Positions 23,526-31,879 of a stretch of DNA of 64,000 bases are shown one piece after another. The notes beneath the pieces were generated by a model. It saw only the letters and a program-made list of their open reading frames with translations. It ran no database searches and was not told the DNA's origin. Each line of letters starts with the position of its first letter. Positions within the stretch are counted from its first letter, which is position 1. Source of the stretch: Flavicella marina (GTDB lineage Bacteria > Bacteroidota > Bacteroidia > Flavobacteriales > Flavobacteriaceae); the NCBI RefSeq assembly GCF_009193215.1, contig NZ_VYVA01000005.1, positions 124,001 through 188,000 of the forward strand, in the 5' to 3' direction. A program made the translations under genes and the position numbers.

Positions 23526-25934
23526 TTAAGATTTTGACTTGAATGAATATCTAAGTGTGAATAAAAAGTTTCTTCCAGGTTCATCTGCGAAATATCTCAT
23601 TTCGTTTAGGTAATCTCTATATGCAGTATTGAATACATTTTGTACCGTGATACTTGCATTCACATTTTTTATTTGAATTCTCCAAGCTACATCCATCAAA
23701 AAGTAACCTTCAGGAGCAGCTTTGAAATCAAAAATTTCTGATTCTGGAGTGATGATAACCGAGCCGTCGATCAAATCTTCTGGAGGAATCGTTCTCGGAG
23801 CTTGGTACTGTTGAAACGTATAACTGGGTCTTATAGAAATAGTTGAAGTATCAAACTTCCAAACGTTCTTTTTCGTCCAAGTTACTTGATAATTTGTGGT
23901 AACCGGAGGCTGATTGATCAACGGTTCGTTTTTTTCTATGTTTTTCGACCACAAATAACTAAACCCGAACAAACCAGCTATTTGCTTCGACCATTGTTTT
24001 TTCCAACTAAAATCAGTTCCTAAAAACACCGCGTTCGATTGATCGTATATAAAAGCAGGCATAGGCCCTCTAATTGTCCCGAGTACAGCCAATGGTCTGT
24101 TGTAGATGAAATTTTCTATATAATGACCATAAACAGTTGCTTTAACCGTATTATCTTTATTTTGATGTTGCCATTCATTGATGAATTTGTACCCTTTTTC
24201 AGGTTTTACAGAACTGTCTTCCATTTTAATAACTTTGTCAGTCTTTAATTCACCATCACTATTTACATAGTATCTCAATAATCCATAAGTAGTTTTAAAT
24301 CCATGTTGTCCAAAACCATAAAGTTCGATCATATTTGGAGTTCTCCATGCAGCACCGAGATTCGATCTGAATGTTGTTTTTTCAGAAACTTCTCTAACAA
24401 CCCCTAAGCTAAATGTAATATTGTTGAATTGATATTGGTCTCTATAGATGTTTTGATTTGTTTCTCTTCCTCTTACATCGTTGCTTACAAAATCGATTCG
24501 GCTACCAAACTCAAAAGTGTTTTTGTCGAATGTTTTACTTTCTACAATAAATGCGCTAAAACTGTGTGTATTGTAATTAGGAATCAAAGGTGTTGTTCCG
24601 GTTCCTGGGTTGTTGTCGTTATCTTGATTGAAAAACTGCACTCCGATCAATCCATCAAGTTTATACCAATCAGGATGATTCCATTCTAGTTGATAATCCT
24701 GCGTAATTAAATCTAGATCAATAATCGGTTTGTCTGAATTTCGTCTTACATCGAATTCTTGCCTTTTGTTGAGTTGTGTTCCTGATTTAAAAGTGATTTT
24801 TCCGTTATCGGCATACCACCAATCCATCTTCAATTTTAAAAAATGATGATCTGTTTTTTGGTTAGGCGCATTTATGTCGTATGAAAAAGGAGTAATGAAT
24901 AATGGTTTGTCAGAATTGATTGCATTTACAAAGGCGTTTCCACTGTCTGCAATAGACGACCTTAGCAAAGCTAAATTTTGATTGACATAGCTATAATGTG
25001 CTTTTACATCGATGCTTTTATGTTGGTACCTGGTACCGAATCCGAAATATTTTTCTTCTTTACCAGTATTTGTCAAACTGTAATCAGGACTATGTAAATC
25101 TCCAATCTTGGTGAAATTTCCATTGATGAAATAACTCCATTTTTCAAAACCAATACCCGATTCGATATTCGTAAAGATACCCTTTCCGTTGGTTTGATAT
25201 CCTGTTTCTACACTTGCGTATAAAGGTTCGTTAAGGTACAAAGGATTTGGCTCTACGATGATGGTACCGGCTAAAGCTTCTGGTCCGTATCTTACTCCCG
25301 AGGCACCTTTTATAATAGTGATATTGTGTGCCGAACTCAATGAAATTTCTGGAGCATGATCTGTACCCCAATTCTGAAAACCATGTTTAATTTCGTTGTT
25401 TAAAACAAGGATTCTATTTCCATACAATCCGTGGATGATTGGCAATTGATTGTTCGAACCTGTTGAAACGAAGGAAATACCTTCTGTTTGAGATAGTAAA
25501 GATGCCAATGTTTGGGTTGGGTTGTTCTTTATTTCTTCTAGTTCTATAGTGCTTTTAGAAACTGTTTTTACACCTTCTTCAATTCTTTTTTTTGCGTGTA
25601 TTGTTACATCTTTCAGTTCCAACACGTCTTGCTTCAAATAAATATGTGGTGATTTTCCATGTTGATGGTAATCTTCACAGACAGAGTCGCAATACCCAAA
25701 GCACGAAGCAATAATTGTGTTATTGTTTGTGCACAAACCATTAATGATAAAGTTACCATTCAAATCAGTCGTGGTGTATTTCTCTGAACCCATAATTTTA
25801 ATCGTAACATAGGGTATTGGTTCTTTTGTTTCGATGTCGAGTATTGTTCCTGAAACAGAGTGCTCACATGAGTCTGACTGAGCCCAAGTAACACAGTTAA
25901 AAAATAAGATTAAAAGTATAGATAAAAACCTCAT
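23526..25934 (-). CDS. TonB-dependent receptor with Cys/His-rich N-terminal domain (putative metal receptor)
   Basis: An 802-residue outer-membrane receptor. A signal peptide ends at WAQ (19). A CarboxypepD_reg-like beta-sandwich follows (about 27-100; GTILDIETKEPIPYVTI, TTDLNGNFIINGL), then a plug with LLSQTEGISFVSTGSN, IHGLYGNRILVLNN and GASGVRYGPEALAGTI. The barrel ends in a Phe-rich strand (NFLFTLRYSF). The N-terminal domain carries unusual ligands: Cys23, His25, Cys68, Cys78, Cys82, Cys86, His90, His92, His97. With the MerC and Fur-family neighbours this suggests zinc or another transition metal as substrate. The ATG overlaps the MerC stop by 4 bases. Confidence 0.85.
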   Translation of the reverse strand: MRFLSILLILFFNCVTWAQSDSCEHSVSGTILDIETKEPIPYVTIKIMGSEKYTTTDLNGNFIINGLCTNNNTIIASCFGYCDSVCEDYHQHGKSPHIYLKQDVLELKDVTIHAKKRIEEGVKTVSKSTIELEEIKNNPTQTLASLLSQTEGISFVSTGSNNQLPIIHGLYGNRILVLNNEIKHGFQNWGTDHAPEISLSSAHNITIIKGASGVRYGPEALAGTIIVEPNPLYLNEPLYASVETGYQTNGKGIFTNIESGIGFEKWSYFINGNFTKIGDLHSPDYSLTNTGKEEKYFGFGTRYQHKSIDVKAHYSYVNQNLALLRSSIADSGNAFVNAINSDKPLFITPFSYDINAPNQKTDHHFLKLKMDWWYADNGKITFKSGTQLNKRQEFDVRRNSDKPIIDLDLITQDYQLEWNHPDWYKLDGLIGVQFFNQDNDNNPGTGTTPLIPNYNTHSFSAFIVESKTFDKNTFEFGSRIDFVSNDVRGRETNQNIYRDQYQFNNITFSLGVVREVSEKTTFRSNLGAAWRTPNMIELYGFGQHGFKTTYGLLRYYVNSDGELKTDKVIKMEDSSVKPEKGYKFINEWQHQNKDNTVKATVYGHYIENFIYNRPLAVLGTIRGPMPAFIYDQSNAVFLGTDFSWKKQWSKQIAGLFGFSYLWSKNIEKNEPLINQPPVTTNYQVTWTKKNVWKFDTSTISIRPSYTFQQYQAPRTIPPEDLIDGSVIITPESEIFDFKAAPEGYFLMDVAWRIQIKNVNASITVQNVFNTAYRDYLNEMRYFADEPGRNFLFTLRYSFKSKS

Positions 25935-26344
25935 TGGATCGAATGTTTGATGGAAGATTGAGAGGGTTTTACCTGTAAAGGTTGTAATAGATTATAACTG
26001 TGTAATATAATAATTGAAATTGTCGGAAGATAAATTAGAGATTCTGAAAGCTCTAAAACAGTAAGTTTTTCATTTATCAATAGGGTTAATAGAAAGAACC
26101 AACTGGACCAAAATCCTATTTTTAACCAATTTTTTCTTGTCCTTGTGGCTGTTTTATATATTGCGAAGAAAGAAACAATCAAAAATAGATAGTCCAATAA
26201 ATGCCACAAACTATGACTCTCTTCCATTTGTAACGATGTAGAAGTCCATGTCATAAATAGTATAGGAGTTATTGAGCAGTGTATCAAGCACAATATACTT
26301 GTAACACATCCGATGGTATCTGATTTGATAAAAATTTTTAACAT
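25931..26344 (-). CDS. MerC-domain membrane protein
   Basis: A 137-residue inner-membrane protein with about four helices. The first helix holds Cys13, Cys19 and Cys23 in GCVTSILCLIHCSITPI; the CLIHC segment with following Pro is the MerC-domain signature. The family was named for mercuric-ion transport. In Bacteroidota, MerC-domain genes next to Fur-family regulators and TonB receptors more plausibly serve zinc or similar metals, which is inference. I use the ATG at 26344; a TTG at 26374 would place the start inside the operator and promoter. First gene of the operon. Confidence 0.85.
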   Translation of the reverse strand: MLKIFIKSDTIGCVTSILCLIHCSITPILFMTWTSTSLQMEESHSLWHLLDYLFLIVSFFAIYKTATRTRKNWLKIGFWSSWFFLLTLLINEKLTVLELSESLIYLPTISIIILHSYNLLQPLQVKPSQSSIKHSIQ

Positions 26345-26356
26345 GTTTGTTTCTTT

Positions 26357-26375
26357 AACGCAACTCGGTTGCAAA
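26357..26375. promoter_or_regulatory. Operator 1 of the Fur-family regulator (AACGCAA-N5-TTGCAAA)
   Basis: An inverted repeat with inner arms CGCAA/TTGC around a 5-base spacer; the core GCAACTCGGTTGC (26360-26372) has perfect 5-bp arms. It covers the predicted transcription start of the MerC operon, directly after its -7 element, where a bound repressor would block initiation. Confidence 0.75.
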
Positions 26376-26379
26376 TATA
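26372..26379 (-). promoter_or_regulatory. Promoter (TTG-N19-TATATTTG) of the MerC-TonB-lipoprotein operon
   Basis: TATATTTG on the minus strand with TTG at 26399-26401, exactly 19 bases apart: an ideal Bacteroidota promoter. The -33 lies inside operator 2 and the start site inside operator 1. Confidence 0.75.
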
Positions 26380-26394
26380 AAGGTTTTTTGTGTT

Positions 26395-26413
26395 AACGCA
26401 ACTAAATTGCGTT
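26395..26413. promoter_or_regulatory. Operator 2 of the Fur-family regulator (AACGCAA-N5-TTGCGTT)
   Basis: A perfect 7-1-free inverted repeat: arms AACGCAA (26395-26401) and TTGCGTT (26407-26413) around CTAAA. It begins exactly 38 bases after operator 1 and shares the first nine bases AACGCAACT with it. It overlaps the -33 of the MerC operon and lies just upstream of the regulator's own -7 element. Confidence 0.8.
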
Positions 26414-26421
26414 TTAAATAT

Positions 26422-26429
26422 TATATTTG
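26422..26429 (+). promoter_or_regulatory. Promoter element (TATATTTG) of the Fur-family gene
   Basis: TATATTTG matches TAnnTTTG, 25 bases before the ATG at 26455 and 8 bases after operator 2, so the regulator probably controls itself. Confidence 0.55.
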
Positions 26430-26454
26430 TTTTCGAAATTAAAAAAATGGTAGA

Positions 26455-26871
26455 ATGACAGATTTGGACTTGGTGTTGAAAGAACACGGATTGAGAAAAA
26501 CAACTTTTAGAAAGGAGTTGTTGTCTTTGTTTTATGATTCGAATTCGTCTTTAACAGCCGAAGAGGTTAAAAATATATTAGGACATACTACCGATAAGGT
26601 AACTATATATAGAGCTTTAGATGCATTTGAAAAAACTGGACTCATACACAGAGTCCCTGATAAAAGTAATTTAACACGTTATGCTATTTGTCATTCAGAA
26701 TGCAGTTCTATCAAGCATGTGCATAATCATGCGCATTTTATTTGTAATTCTTGTAATGAAACCTTTTGTATCAATGACATAAAAATTCCTCATATAGAAG
26801 GAGCGAAAGGTTTTTTAATAAAAAATGCAAAACTAACATTAGAAGGGGATTGTCCTCAATGTCAATCATAG
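26455..26871 (+). CDS. Fur-family metalloregulator, probably Zur-like
   Basis: A 138-residue repressor. The N-terminal winged helix includes HGLRKTTFRKELLSLF and the recognition region DKVTIYRALDAFEKTGLIHR (48-66). The C-terminal dimerisation/metal domain has HVHNHAHF (His 88, 90, 92, 94), CNSC (97-100) and CPQC (133-136), the two CxxC pairs of the structural zinc. The cluster of His with divergent uptake-type genes and the GC-containing palindromic operators points to a zinc-type regulator (Zur) over an iron-type Fur; this subtype call is inference. The start at 26455 is firm because an upstream ATG is closed by a stop after two codons. Confidence 0.85.
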   Translation: MTDLDLVLKEHGLRKTTFRKELLSLFYDSNSSLTAEEVKNILGHTTDKVTIYRALDAFEKTGLIHRVPDKSNLTRYAICHSECSSIKHVHNHAHFICNSCNETFCINDIKIPHIEGAKGFLIKNAKLTLEGDCPQCQS

Positions 26872-26935
26872 AAGTTTTTAAAGTGATGTTTCCAATCTTT
26901 CTTGTTTTTAATGATGAGTTATTTGTAAAATTTAT

Positions 26936-27523
26936 TTGAGTTTGAAAGACAATATTTATGATTTTCTAAATAACATAAGTAGTATATCAGAGGATACTTG
27001 GTTATTGCTTTCTGCTAATATGGTTGAGATTGAGCTAAAAAAAGGGGCGTACTTTGTTAAAGAAGGTGAAATATCTAAGGAAATAGGGTTTTTGACGAAA
27101 GGGATTGTGCGTTCTTTTTATGCAACTGAAGCTGGAAAGGAATACAACAAAACATTGTTCAAAGCTCCAAATATTGTAGGTTCTTATGTCTCATTAATTA
27201 CTGGTCAACCTAATCGTTTACCGCAACAAGCTTTGACAGAATGCATTATTACGAAAATCCCTTTGGTTGCAATTGAAAAACTATCTAAAAACTCCGTTGA
27301 GATTGAAAGATTAAGGAGAAAAATTGCAGAATACTTTTTTGTGTTGAAAGAAAAAAAGGAATTGGAAATGGCTCTGTTGCAAGCAGAAGATCGTTATTTG
27401 ATTTTTAGAAAAGAATATCCTGGTGTAGAACAGTTGATTCCGCAGTACCATATAGCATCTTATCTAGGTGTTAGTGCTACTCAGTTAAGTAGAATACGAA
27501 ATAAAATGAGTACAGAAATCTAG
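26936..27523 (+). CDS. Crp/Fnr-family transcriptional regulator
   Basis: A 195-residue regulator. A cyclic-nucleotide-binding-like beta-roll (about 20-120; KKGAYFVKEGEISKEIGFLTKGIVR) is followed by a long helix and a C-terminal helix-turn-helix (IASYLGVSATQLSRIRNKM). No Cys cluster is present, so it is not an Fe-S FNR. The start is a TTG at 26936 (or the TTG two codons later); the nearby upstream ATG pair is closed by a stop. It likely controls the following membrane and START-domain genes, as regulator-target pairs of this type usually lie together; that is inference. Confidence 0.85.
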   Translation: MSLKDNIYDFLNNISSISEDTWLLLSANMVEIELKKGAYFVKEGEISKEIGFLTKGIVRSFYATEAGKEYNKTLFKAPNIVGSYVSLITGQPNRLPQQALTECIITKIPLVAIEKLSKNSVEIERLRRKIAEYFFVLKEKKELEMALLQAEDRYLIFRKEYPGVEQLIPQYHIASYLGVSATQLSRIRNKMSTEI

Positions 27524-27562
27524 TTCTTTACCTATGTAAATAAAACGCTTACTTTTCCAGGT

Positions 27563-27570
27563 TACTTTTG
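27563..27570 (+). promoter_or_regulatory. Promoter element (TACTTTTG) of the membrane/START-domain gene pair
   Basis: TACTTTTG matches TAnnTTTG and lies 27 bases before the ATG at 27598. The absence of a -33 TTG at the right spacing would fit dependence on an activator such as the adjacent Crp/Fnr protein. Confidence 0.5.
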
Positions 27571-27597
27571 CGGCTTATAACTTTTAATTTTCGTTTT

Positions 27598-28002
27598 ATG
27601 AGAAATAAAGAATATCCGCTTTTTACAGTGTTATTTGTTTTTGCTGCTCTATGGAATCTTTTAGGAGCTTTTTTTGGTTATTTTAATACCGCCTATACTT
27701 TTCAAAACTTATTTGATAGAGAACTTTCAGATCCTTTGTTTCAGGAAATCTACAAAGGCGCTTGGGGGACTACTTTGTTGTTTTTCATGGGGTATTTGTT
27801 GGTTGCGTACAACCCTGTTAAGTATCATGGGATAGCATTGATTGGTGGAGTAGGTAAATTTGCGTTTGCACTTGCCGAATTGCAATTATACAAACATGGT
27901 TTGGCAAATTCACTAATTCTTATCATCGTTGTTGGAGATTTTATTTTTACCGTCTTTTTCGTGTATTATTTTGTGAAACTATATCGTGATCAAAAATTAT
28001 GA
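27598..28002 (+). CDS. Small integral membrane protein of unknown function
   Basis: A 134-residue protein with four predicted transmembrane helices (LFTVLFVFAALWNLLGAFFG, TLLFFMGYLLVAYN, IALIGGVGKFAFALAELQL, LILIIVVGDFIFTVFFVYYFV). I start at the ATG at 27598, because an upstream in-frame start at 27568 lies inside the promoter element. I recognise no named family. Its stop overlaps the start of the START-domain gene (ATGA), so the two are co-translated, and both probably respond to the preceding Crp/Fnr regulator. Confidence 0.75.
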   Translation: MRNKEYPLFTVLFVFAALWNLLGAFFGYFNTAYTFQNLFDRELSDPLFQEIYKGAWGTTLLFFMGYLLVAYNPVKYHGIALIGGVGKFAFALAELQLYKHGLANSLILIIVVGDFIFTVFFVYYFVKLYRDQKL

Positions 28003-28604
28003 AAAATCGAGTTGGTGTAATAAATTTAATCATGTTTTTATTACTTCAAGTTGTAATTCAGAATGAGGTTCATGCACAAGAAGCATGGAGACTTGTGAAA
28101 GATAAAAACGGGATACAAGTTTATGTTGCTAGTGTTCGGGGAAGTAAGTATGTAGCTTTTAAAGCTATTATGTCAGTTCAAGCCTCCCAAGCGACCGTGA
28201 TTAAACTATTGAAAGATGTAGAAAATTATCCGAATTGGTTTGCCTTTACAGCATCTGCAAAATTGATCGATCTTGAGGCGAATGAATTGACTTTTTTTAT
28301 GGAAACTGATTATCCTTGGCCTTATGCAAATGAAGGTATGAATTACCAGATGAAATTTGAAGAAAAAAGAATAGGTAATCTAAAAATTCGGATAACTGGA
28401 TCCAATAGAAACATGTTCATTAAAAACATGTTGAAAATGGCAAGGGGTTATATATTATTAGAGAATTTCGGTGAATCTATTTTAATTACGTACATGTTTC
28501 ATTGCGAACCTTCACAAAAAATTCCAGCTTGGCTTGTCAACGCGTCGATAGACGAAATGCCCTATAAAACTTTTAGTGCTATGAGAAATATACTTTCAAA
28601 ATAA
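27999..28604 (+). CDS. Exported START-domain-like protein
   Basis: A 201-residue protein. An N-terminal signal (VINLIMFLLLQVVIQNEVHAQ) is followed by a START/SRPBCC-type helix-grip domain: WRLVKDKNGIQVYVASVRGSKYVAFKA, then VIKLLKDVENYPNWF and a C-terminal long helix region PAWLVNASIDEMPYKTFSAM. Such periplasmic START proteins bind a hydrophobic ligand such as a lipid; the ligand is unknown. It overlaps the upstream membrane-protein gene by 4 bases. Confidence 0.82.
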   Translation: MKNRVGVINLIMFLLLQVVIQNEVHAQEAWRLVKDKNGIQVYVASVRGSKYVAFKAIMSVQASQATVIKLLKDVENYPNWFAFTASAKLIDLEANELTFFMETDYPWPYANEGMNYQMKFEEKRIGNLKIRITGSNRNMFIKNMLKMARGYILLENFGESILITYMFHCEPSQKIPAWLVNASIDEMPYKTFSAMRNILSK

Positions 28605-28701
28605 TTACTCAATTTTTCGATGAAGAAAGGCTTTTAGATGTAGTCTTAAATTTTTAATACCAAAGCTTTTCCTTATTTTCGCTGTTCTTAAAAAATGACA
28701 A

Positions 28702-30333
28702 ATGATTTCAATAGATGCTTTAGCGGTTGAGTTTAGTGGAGAAACACTTTTTAGTGATGTTTCTTTTGTAATTAATGAAAATGATAAAATTGCCCTAATG
28801 GGTAAAAATGGAGCCGGAAAATCTACGATGATGAAAATTATTGCTGGGGTTCAAAAAGCTACTAGAGGGAATGTTCGTTGTCCAAAAGAAGCTGTGATTG
28901 CTTATTTACCACAGCATTTGTTGACAGAGGATAATTGTACTGTTTTTGAAGAAGCTGAAAAAGCATTCGCGCATGTTTTTGAAATGCGTGATGAAATGGA
29001 TCGTCTGAACAAAGAGTTAGAAACTCGTACGGATTATGACTCTGATGATTATATGAAAATCATTGAAAAAGTATCTGATTTAGGTGAAAAATACTATGCA
29101 CTTGAAGATGTAAATTATGATGCTGAGGTTGAAAAAGCATTAGGGGGCTTAGGTTTCAAACGTGAAGATTTTACTCGTCAGACTAGTGAGTTTAGTGGAG
29201 GTTGGCGTATGCGTATCGAGTTGGCAAAAATATTATTGCAGAAACCCGATTTGATATTATTAGATGAACCTACTAATCACGTTGATATAGAATCTGTGAT
29301 TTGGTTGGAAGATTTTTTATTGAATAAAGCAAAGGCAGTTGTGGTTATTTCTCATGACAAGGCATTTATTGATACGATTACGAATAGAACCATAGAAGTT
29401 ACTATGGGAAGAATTTACGATTACAAAGCAAATTATTCTCATTACCTTACTTTAAGAGAAGAGCGAAGAGAGCATCAAATAAAAGCCTATAAAGAACAGC
29501 AAAAATTTATTGCCGATACTAAGGCTTTTATCGATAAATTTAAAGGAACATTCTCTAAAACGAATCAAGTAAGAGATAGAGAACGTATGTTAGAAAAGTT
29601 GCAAATTATTGAAGTAGATGAGGTAGATAATTCAGCTTTAGCTCTAAAATTCCCTCCAGCACCAAGATCTGGAGATTATCCGGTTCAGGCAGAAAGCTTG
29701 TCCAAGTCGTACGGAGAACATGTCGTTTTTAATGATGCAAATATGTCTATTTCTAGAGGAGAAAAAGTTTCTTTTGTAGGAAGGAATGGTGAAGGTAAAT
29801 CTACCATGATCAAGGCTATTATGGGTGAGATTGAGTTTGAAGGGACTTGCGAACTAGGTCACAATGCCAAAGTGGGGTATTTTGCACAAAATCAAGCTGC
29901 TTTATTGGACGAACAATTAACGGTGTTTCAAACAGTAGATCAGGTTGCTAAGGGAGATATTAGAACTCAGATAAAAAATATTTTAGGACGTTTTATGTTT
30001 TCTGGTGATGCCATAGATAAAAAAGTAGGTATGCTTTCTGGAGGTGAGAAAACTCGATTGGCGATGGTCAAGCTGTTATTAGAACCCGTAAACGTTTTGA
30101 TATTAGATGAGCCTACAAATCATTTAGACATCAAATCAAAAGACGTGTTAAAAGAGGCGTTATTGAATTTTGACGGAACGTTAATCTTAGTTTCACATGA
30201 TCGTGATTTTTTAACAGGTCTTTCTCAAAAAGTGTTTGAATTTAAAGACAAACGTGTAATTGAGCATTTTGAAACCATAGATGCTTTCTTAGAACGTAAT
30301 AAAATTGAAACATTGAAGCAAATAGATTTATAG
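28702..30333 (+). CDS. ABC-F family ATPase (ribosome-associated type)
   Basis: A 543-residue protein with two fused ABC domains and no membrane part. The first Walker A is GKNGAGKST (near 34) with signature SGGWRMRIELA; the second is GRNGEGKST with signature LSGGEKTRLAM. The interdomain linker (about 250-310) is rich in Lys and Arg. ABC-F proteins act on ribosomes at the E site; this one resembles the YbiT/Uup-like branch common in Bacteroidota, not EttA, which is encoded separately in this window at 53.2 kb. The exact role is open. Confidence 0.88.
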   Translation: MISIDALAVEFSGETLFSDVSFVINENDKIALMGKNGAGKSTMMKIIAGVQKATRGNVRCPKEAVIAYLPQHLLTEDNCTVFEEAEKAFAHVFEMRDEMDRLNKELETRTDYDSDDYMKIIEKVSDLGEKYYALEDVNYDAEVEKALGGLGFKREDFTRQTSEFSGGWRMRIELAKILLQKPDLILLDEPTNHVDIESVIWLEDFLLNKAKAVVVISHDKAFIDTITNRTIEVTMGRIYDYKANYSHYLTLREERREHQIKAYKEQQKFIADTKAFIDKFKGTFSKTNQVRDRERMLEKLQIIEVDEVDNSALALKFPPAPRSGDYPVQAESLSKSYGEHVVFNDANMSISRGEKVSFVGRNGEGKSTMIKAIMGEIEFEGTCELGHNAKVGYFAQNQAALLDEQLTVFQTVDQVAKGDIRTQIKNILGRFMFSGDAIDKKVGMLSGGEKTRLAMVKLLLEPVNVLILDEPTNHLDIKSKDVLKEALLNFDGTLILVSHDRDFLTGLSQKVFEFKDKRVIEHFETIDAFLERNKIETLKQIDL

Positions 30334-30633
30334 TCAAAAACAAGTCTTCCTCAAACTCAGACTTTGATTTCGACTTTTATTTTGATTAGTGACCTTCTGT
30401 ATCCTAAACTCGTCGAAGGGTAATTCTTATGTCCATTTTAAAAAATAGCAAACATTGATATATGGATTCAATAGTTTAAATTGTTATTTCAACGGTAAAC
30501 CCAGTTCTTTTAGTGCTTAGTTCATCTGCTTGACTCTAATCAAAATAAAAATATTAAGGAGATGTTTTTCCTTTGGTGTACCAAACAAAGTCTATAGTTT
30601 TTTTATATTTATAGACTATATAAAACAAACATT
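30334..30633. other. 300-base intergenic region with palindromes, no gene
   Basis: I find no convincing ORF or RNA gene. Near 30405-30422 is a degenerate REP-like piece (CTCGTCGAAGGGTAA). Close to the DUF1254 gene are two inverted repeats: TTTGG-TGTA-CCAAA (30572-30585) and AGTCTATA (30589-30596) paired with TATAGACT (30610-30617). These may be operators for the downstream gene. Confidence 0.5.
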
Positions 30634-31794
30634 ATGAAAAATAGTAAACTAGTATGGATTGCATTGCTTATTGTAGGAATTGTAAGTTCTTGTAAAGAAG
30701 CTCAAAAAACAGAAACTAACGAAACAACTACTGCGGCTATCATCGAGTCTAAAATTATTGATAGCGCCATTGCCTATCAAAAAGCAGGCGGTAAGGCGGA
30801 GTTCATGGATGGGGAAGTTCTTCAGATTACAGATGAAAATTACGCACATGCAGAAACAGCTAAGAATTATCGCAATTGGATGGCTAAAGGAGCAAATGAG
30901 GGGTTGGTTCATTTACGTATCATGGCTCCAAGAGGAGCGAAAGCACCAACTGTACAAATGAATCACGATTGTTTGTATTCAGTTGCGATTACCAAAGTAG
31001 TGAATGGTAAAATATCTTTTGAAATTCCAGAAGATGTTTTGGTGTACACTTCTGTTCAAGTAGTAGATCAGTATGGTCATGGTCAGCATTATATTGTAAC
31101 GAAAGGAAAACATACACTTAATTTAGATACTGCCGATGGTACTACACATGCTTTTTTAATTTTTAGAAGTGGTTTAGAAAAAGGGATAGAAGTTGCGAAA
31201 GAAAATCAAAATAAATTAACTACATGGGGATTGGTGTCGGGAGACTTTAAAGTTCCGAATTACGATTTTGCTGCAGTAGATGCGAAAACAGATGCATTGA
31301 GAAGCGAGGTTGTAGGAAAAGCATTTTATTACACGTTTCCAAGAAATGAAAAAGATGTTACAGATCGTCACCAATGGAATTTAGAATGTGCCTTGGGTTG
31401 GGGTGGAGCCTCACCGATTGTGAATGAATCTAATCTGTATAGCAACTCTAAAATGTACGATGGTAAAAAAAGTTATAGCACTACATTTATGAATCCTGAA
31501 TCGGTATATTTTACATCGATTACGGTATATGATGCGCAACGTTATTTATTCGAAGATGAAGATGTGAAAAATATCAATAGCAATACTTGGGAAGTGAACA
31601 GTGATAACACAGTTACCATTTCATTCAATTGTGGTGAGGGTGCAAAAAACAATATCGATACCAAAGGACAAGACTTTACTTTTACTTTGAGGTATTACGG
31701 CGTTACAGATCAAGTACTACGTGCTAATAATAAAGATGCTGTTCCGAATAGATTGAATCCAGTGTTTATGATGAAAGAGGTTACTAGACAATAG
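30634..31794 (+). CDS. DUF1254/DUF1214 lipoprotein
   Basis: A 386-residue exported lipoprotein; the signal ends in the lipobox IVSSC (Cys20). The N-terminal half (about 60-190; NHDCLYSVAITKVVNGKISF, VQVVDQYGHGQHY) fits DUF1254. The C-terminal half fits DUF1214, with NPESVYFTSITVYDAQRYLF and a terminal RYYGVTDQVL. This two-domain architecture is widespread in Proteobacteria and Bacteroidota with no established biochemical role. The promoter region carries two palindromes, suggesting regulation. A bidirectional terminator separates it from convergent pyrF. Confidence 0.82.
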   Translation: MKNSKLVWIALLIVGIVSSCKEAQKTETNETTTAAIIESKIIDSAIAYQKAGGKAEFMDGEVLQITDENYAHAETAKNYRNWMAKGANEGLVHLRIMAPRGAKAPTVQMNHDCLYSVAITKVVNGKISFEIPEDVLVYTSVQVVDQYGHGQHYIVTKGKHTLNLDTADGTTHAFLIFRSGLEKGIEVAKENQNKLTTWGLVSGDFKVPNYDFAAVDAKTDALRSEVVGKAFYYTFPRNEKDVTDRHQWNLECALGWGGASPIVNESNLYSNSKMYDGKKSYSTTFMNPESVYFTSITVYDAQRYLFEDEDVKNINSNTWEVNSDNTVTISFNCGEGAKNNIDTKGQDFTFTLRYYGVTDQVLRANNKDAVPNRLNPVFMMKEVTRQ

Positions 31795-31815
31795 CCCTTG
31801 TCAGAATTTATAATA

Positions 31816-31846
31816 AAAAAAAGCGACACCATGTGTCGCTTTTTTG
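31816..31846. terminator. Bidirectional terminator between the DUF1254 gene and pyrF
   Basis: GCGACAC (31823-31829) and GTGTCGC (31833-31839) with a 3-base loop, flanked by A-run and T-run. It serves both convergent genes. Confidence 0.85.
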
Positions 31847-31879
31847 TTTTTACTTAAATTTGATGAAATCGAATGTATT

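Noticed and set aside
25931-26344. Mercury resistance locus based on the MerC domain
   Set aside because: No merA, merT, merP or MerR gene is present; linkage to a Fur-family regulator and TonB receptor fits uptake of an essential metal better.
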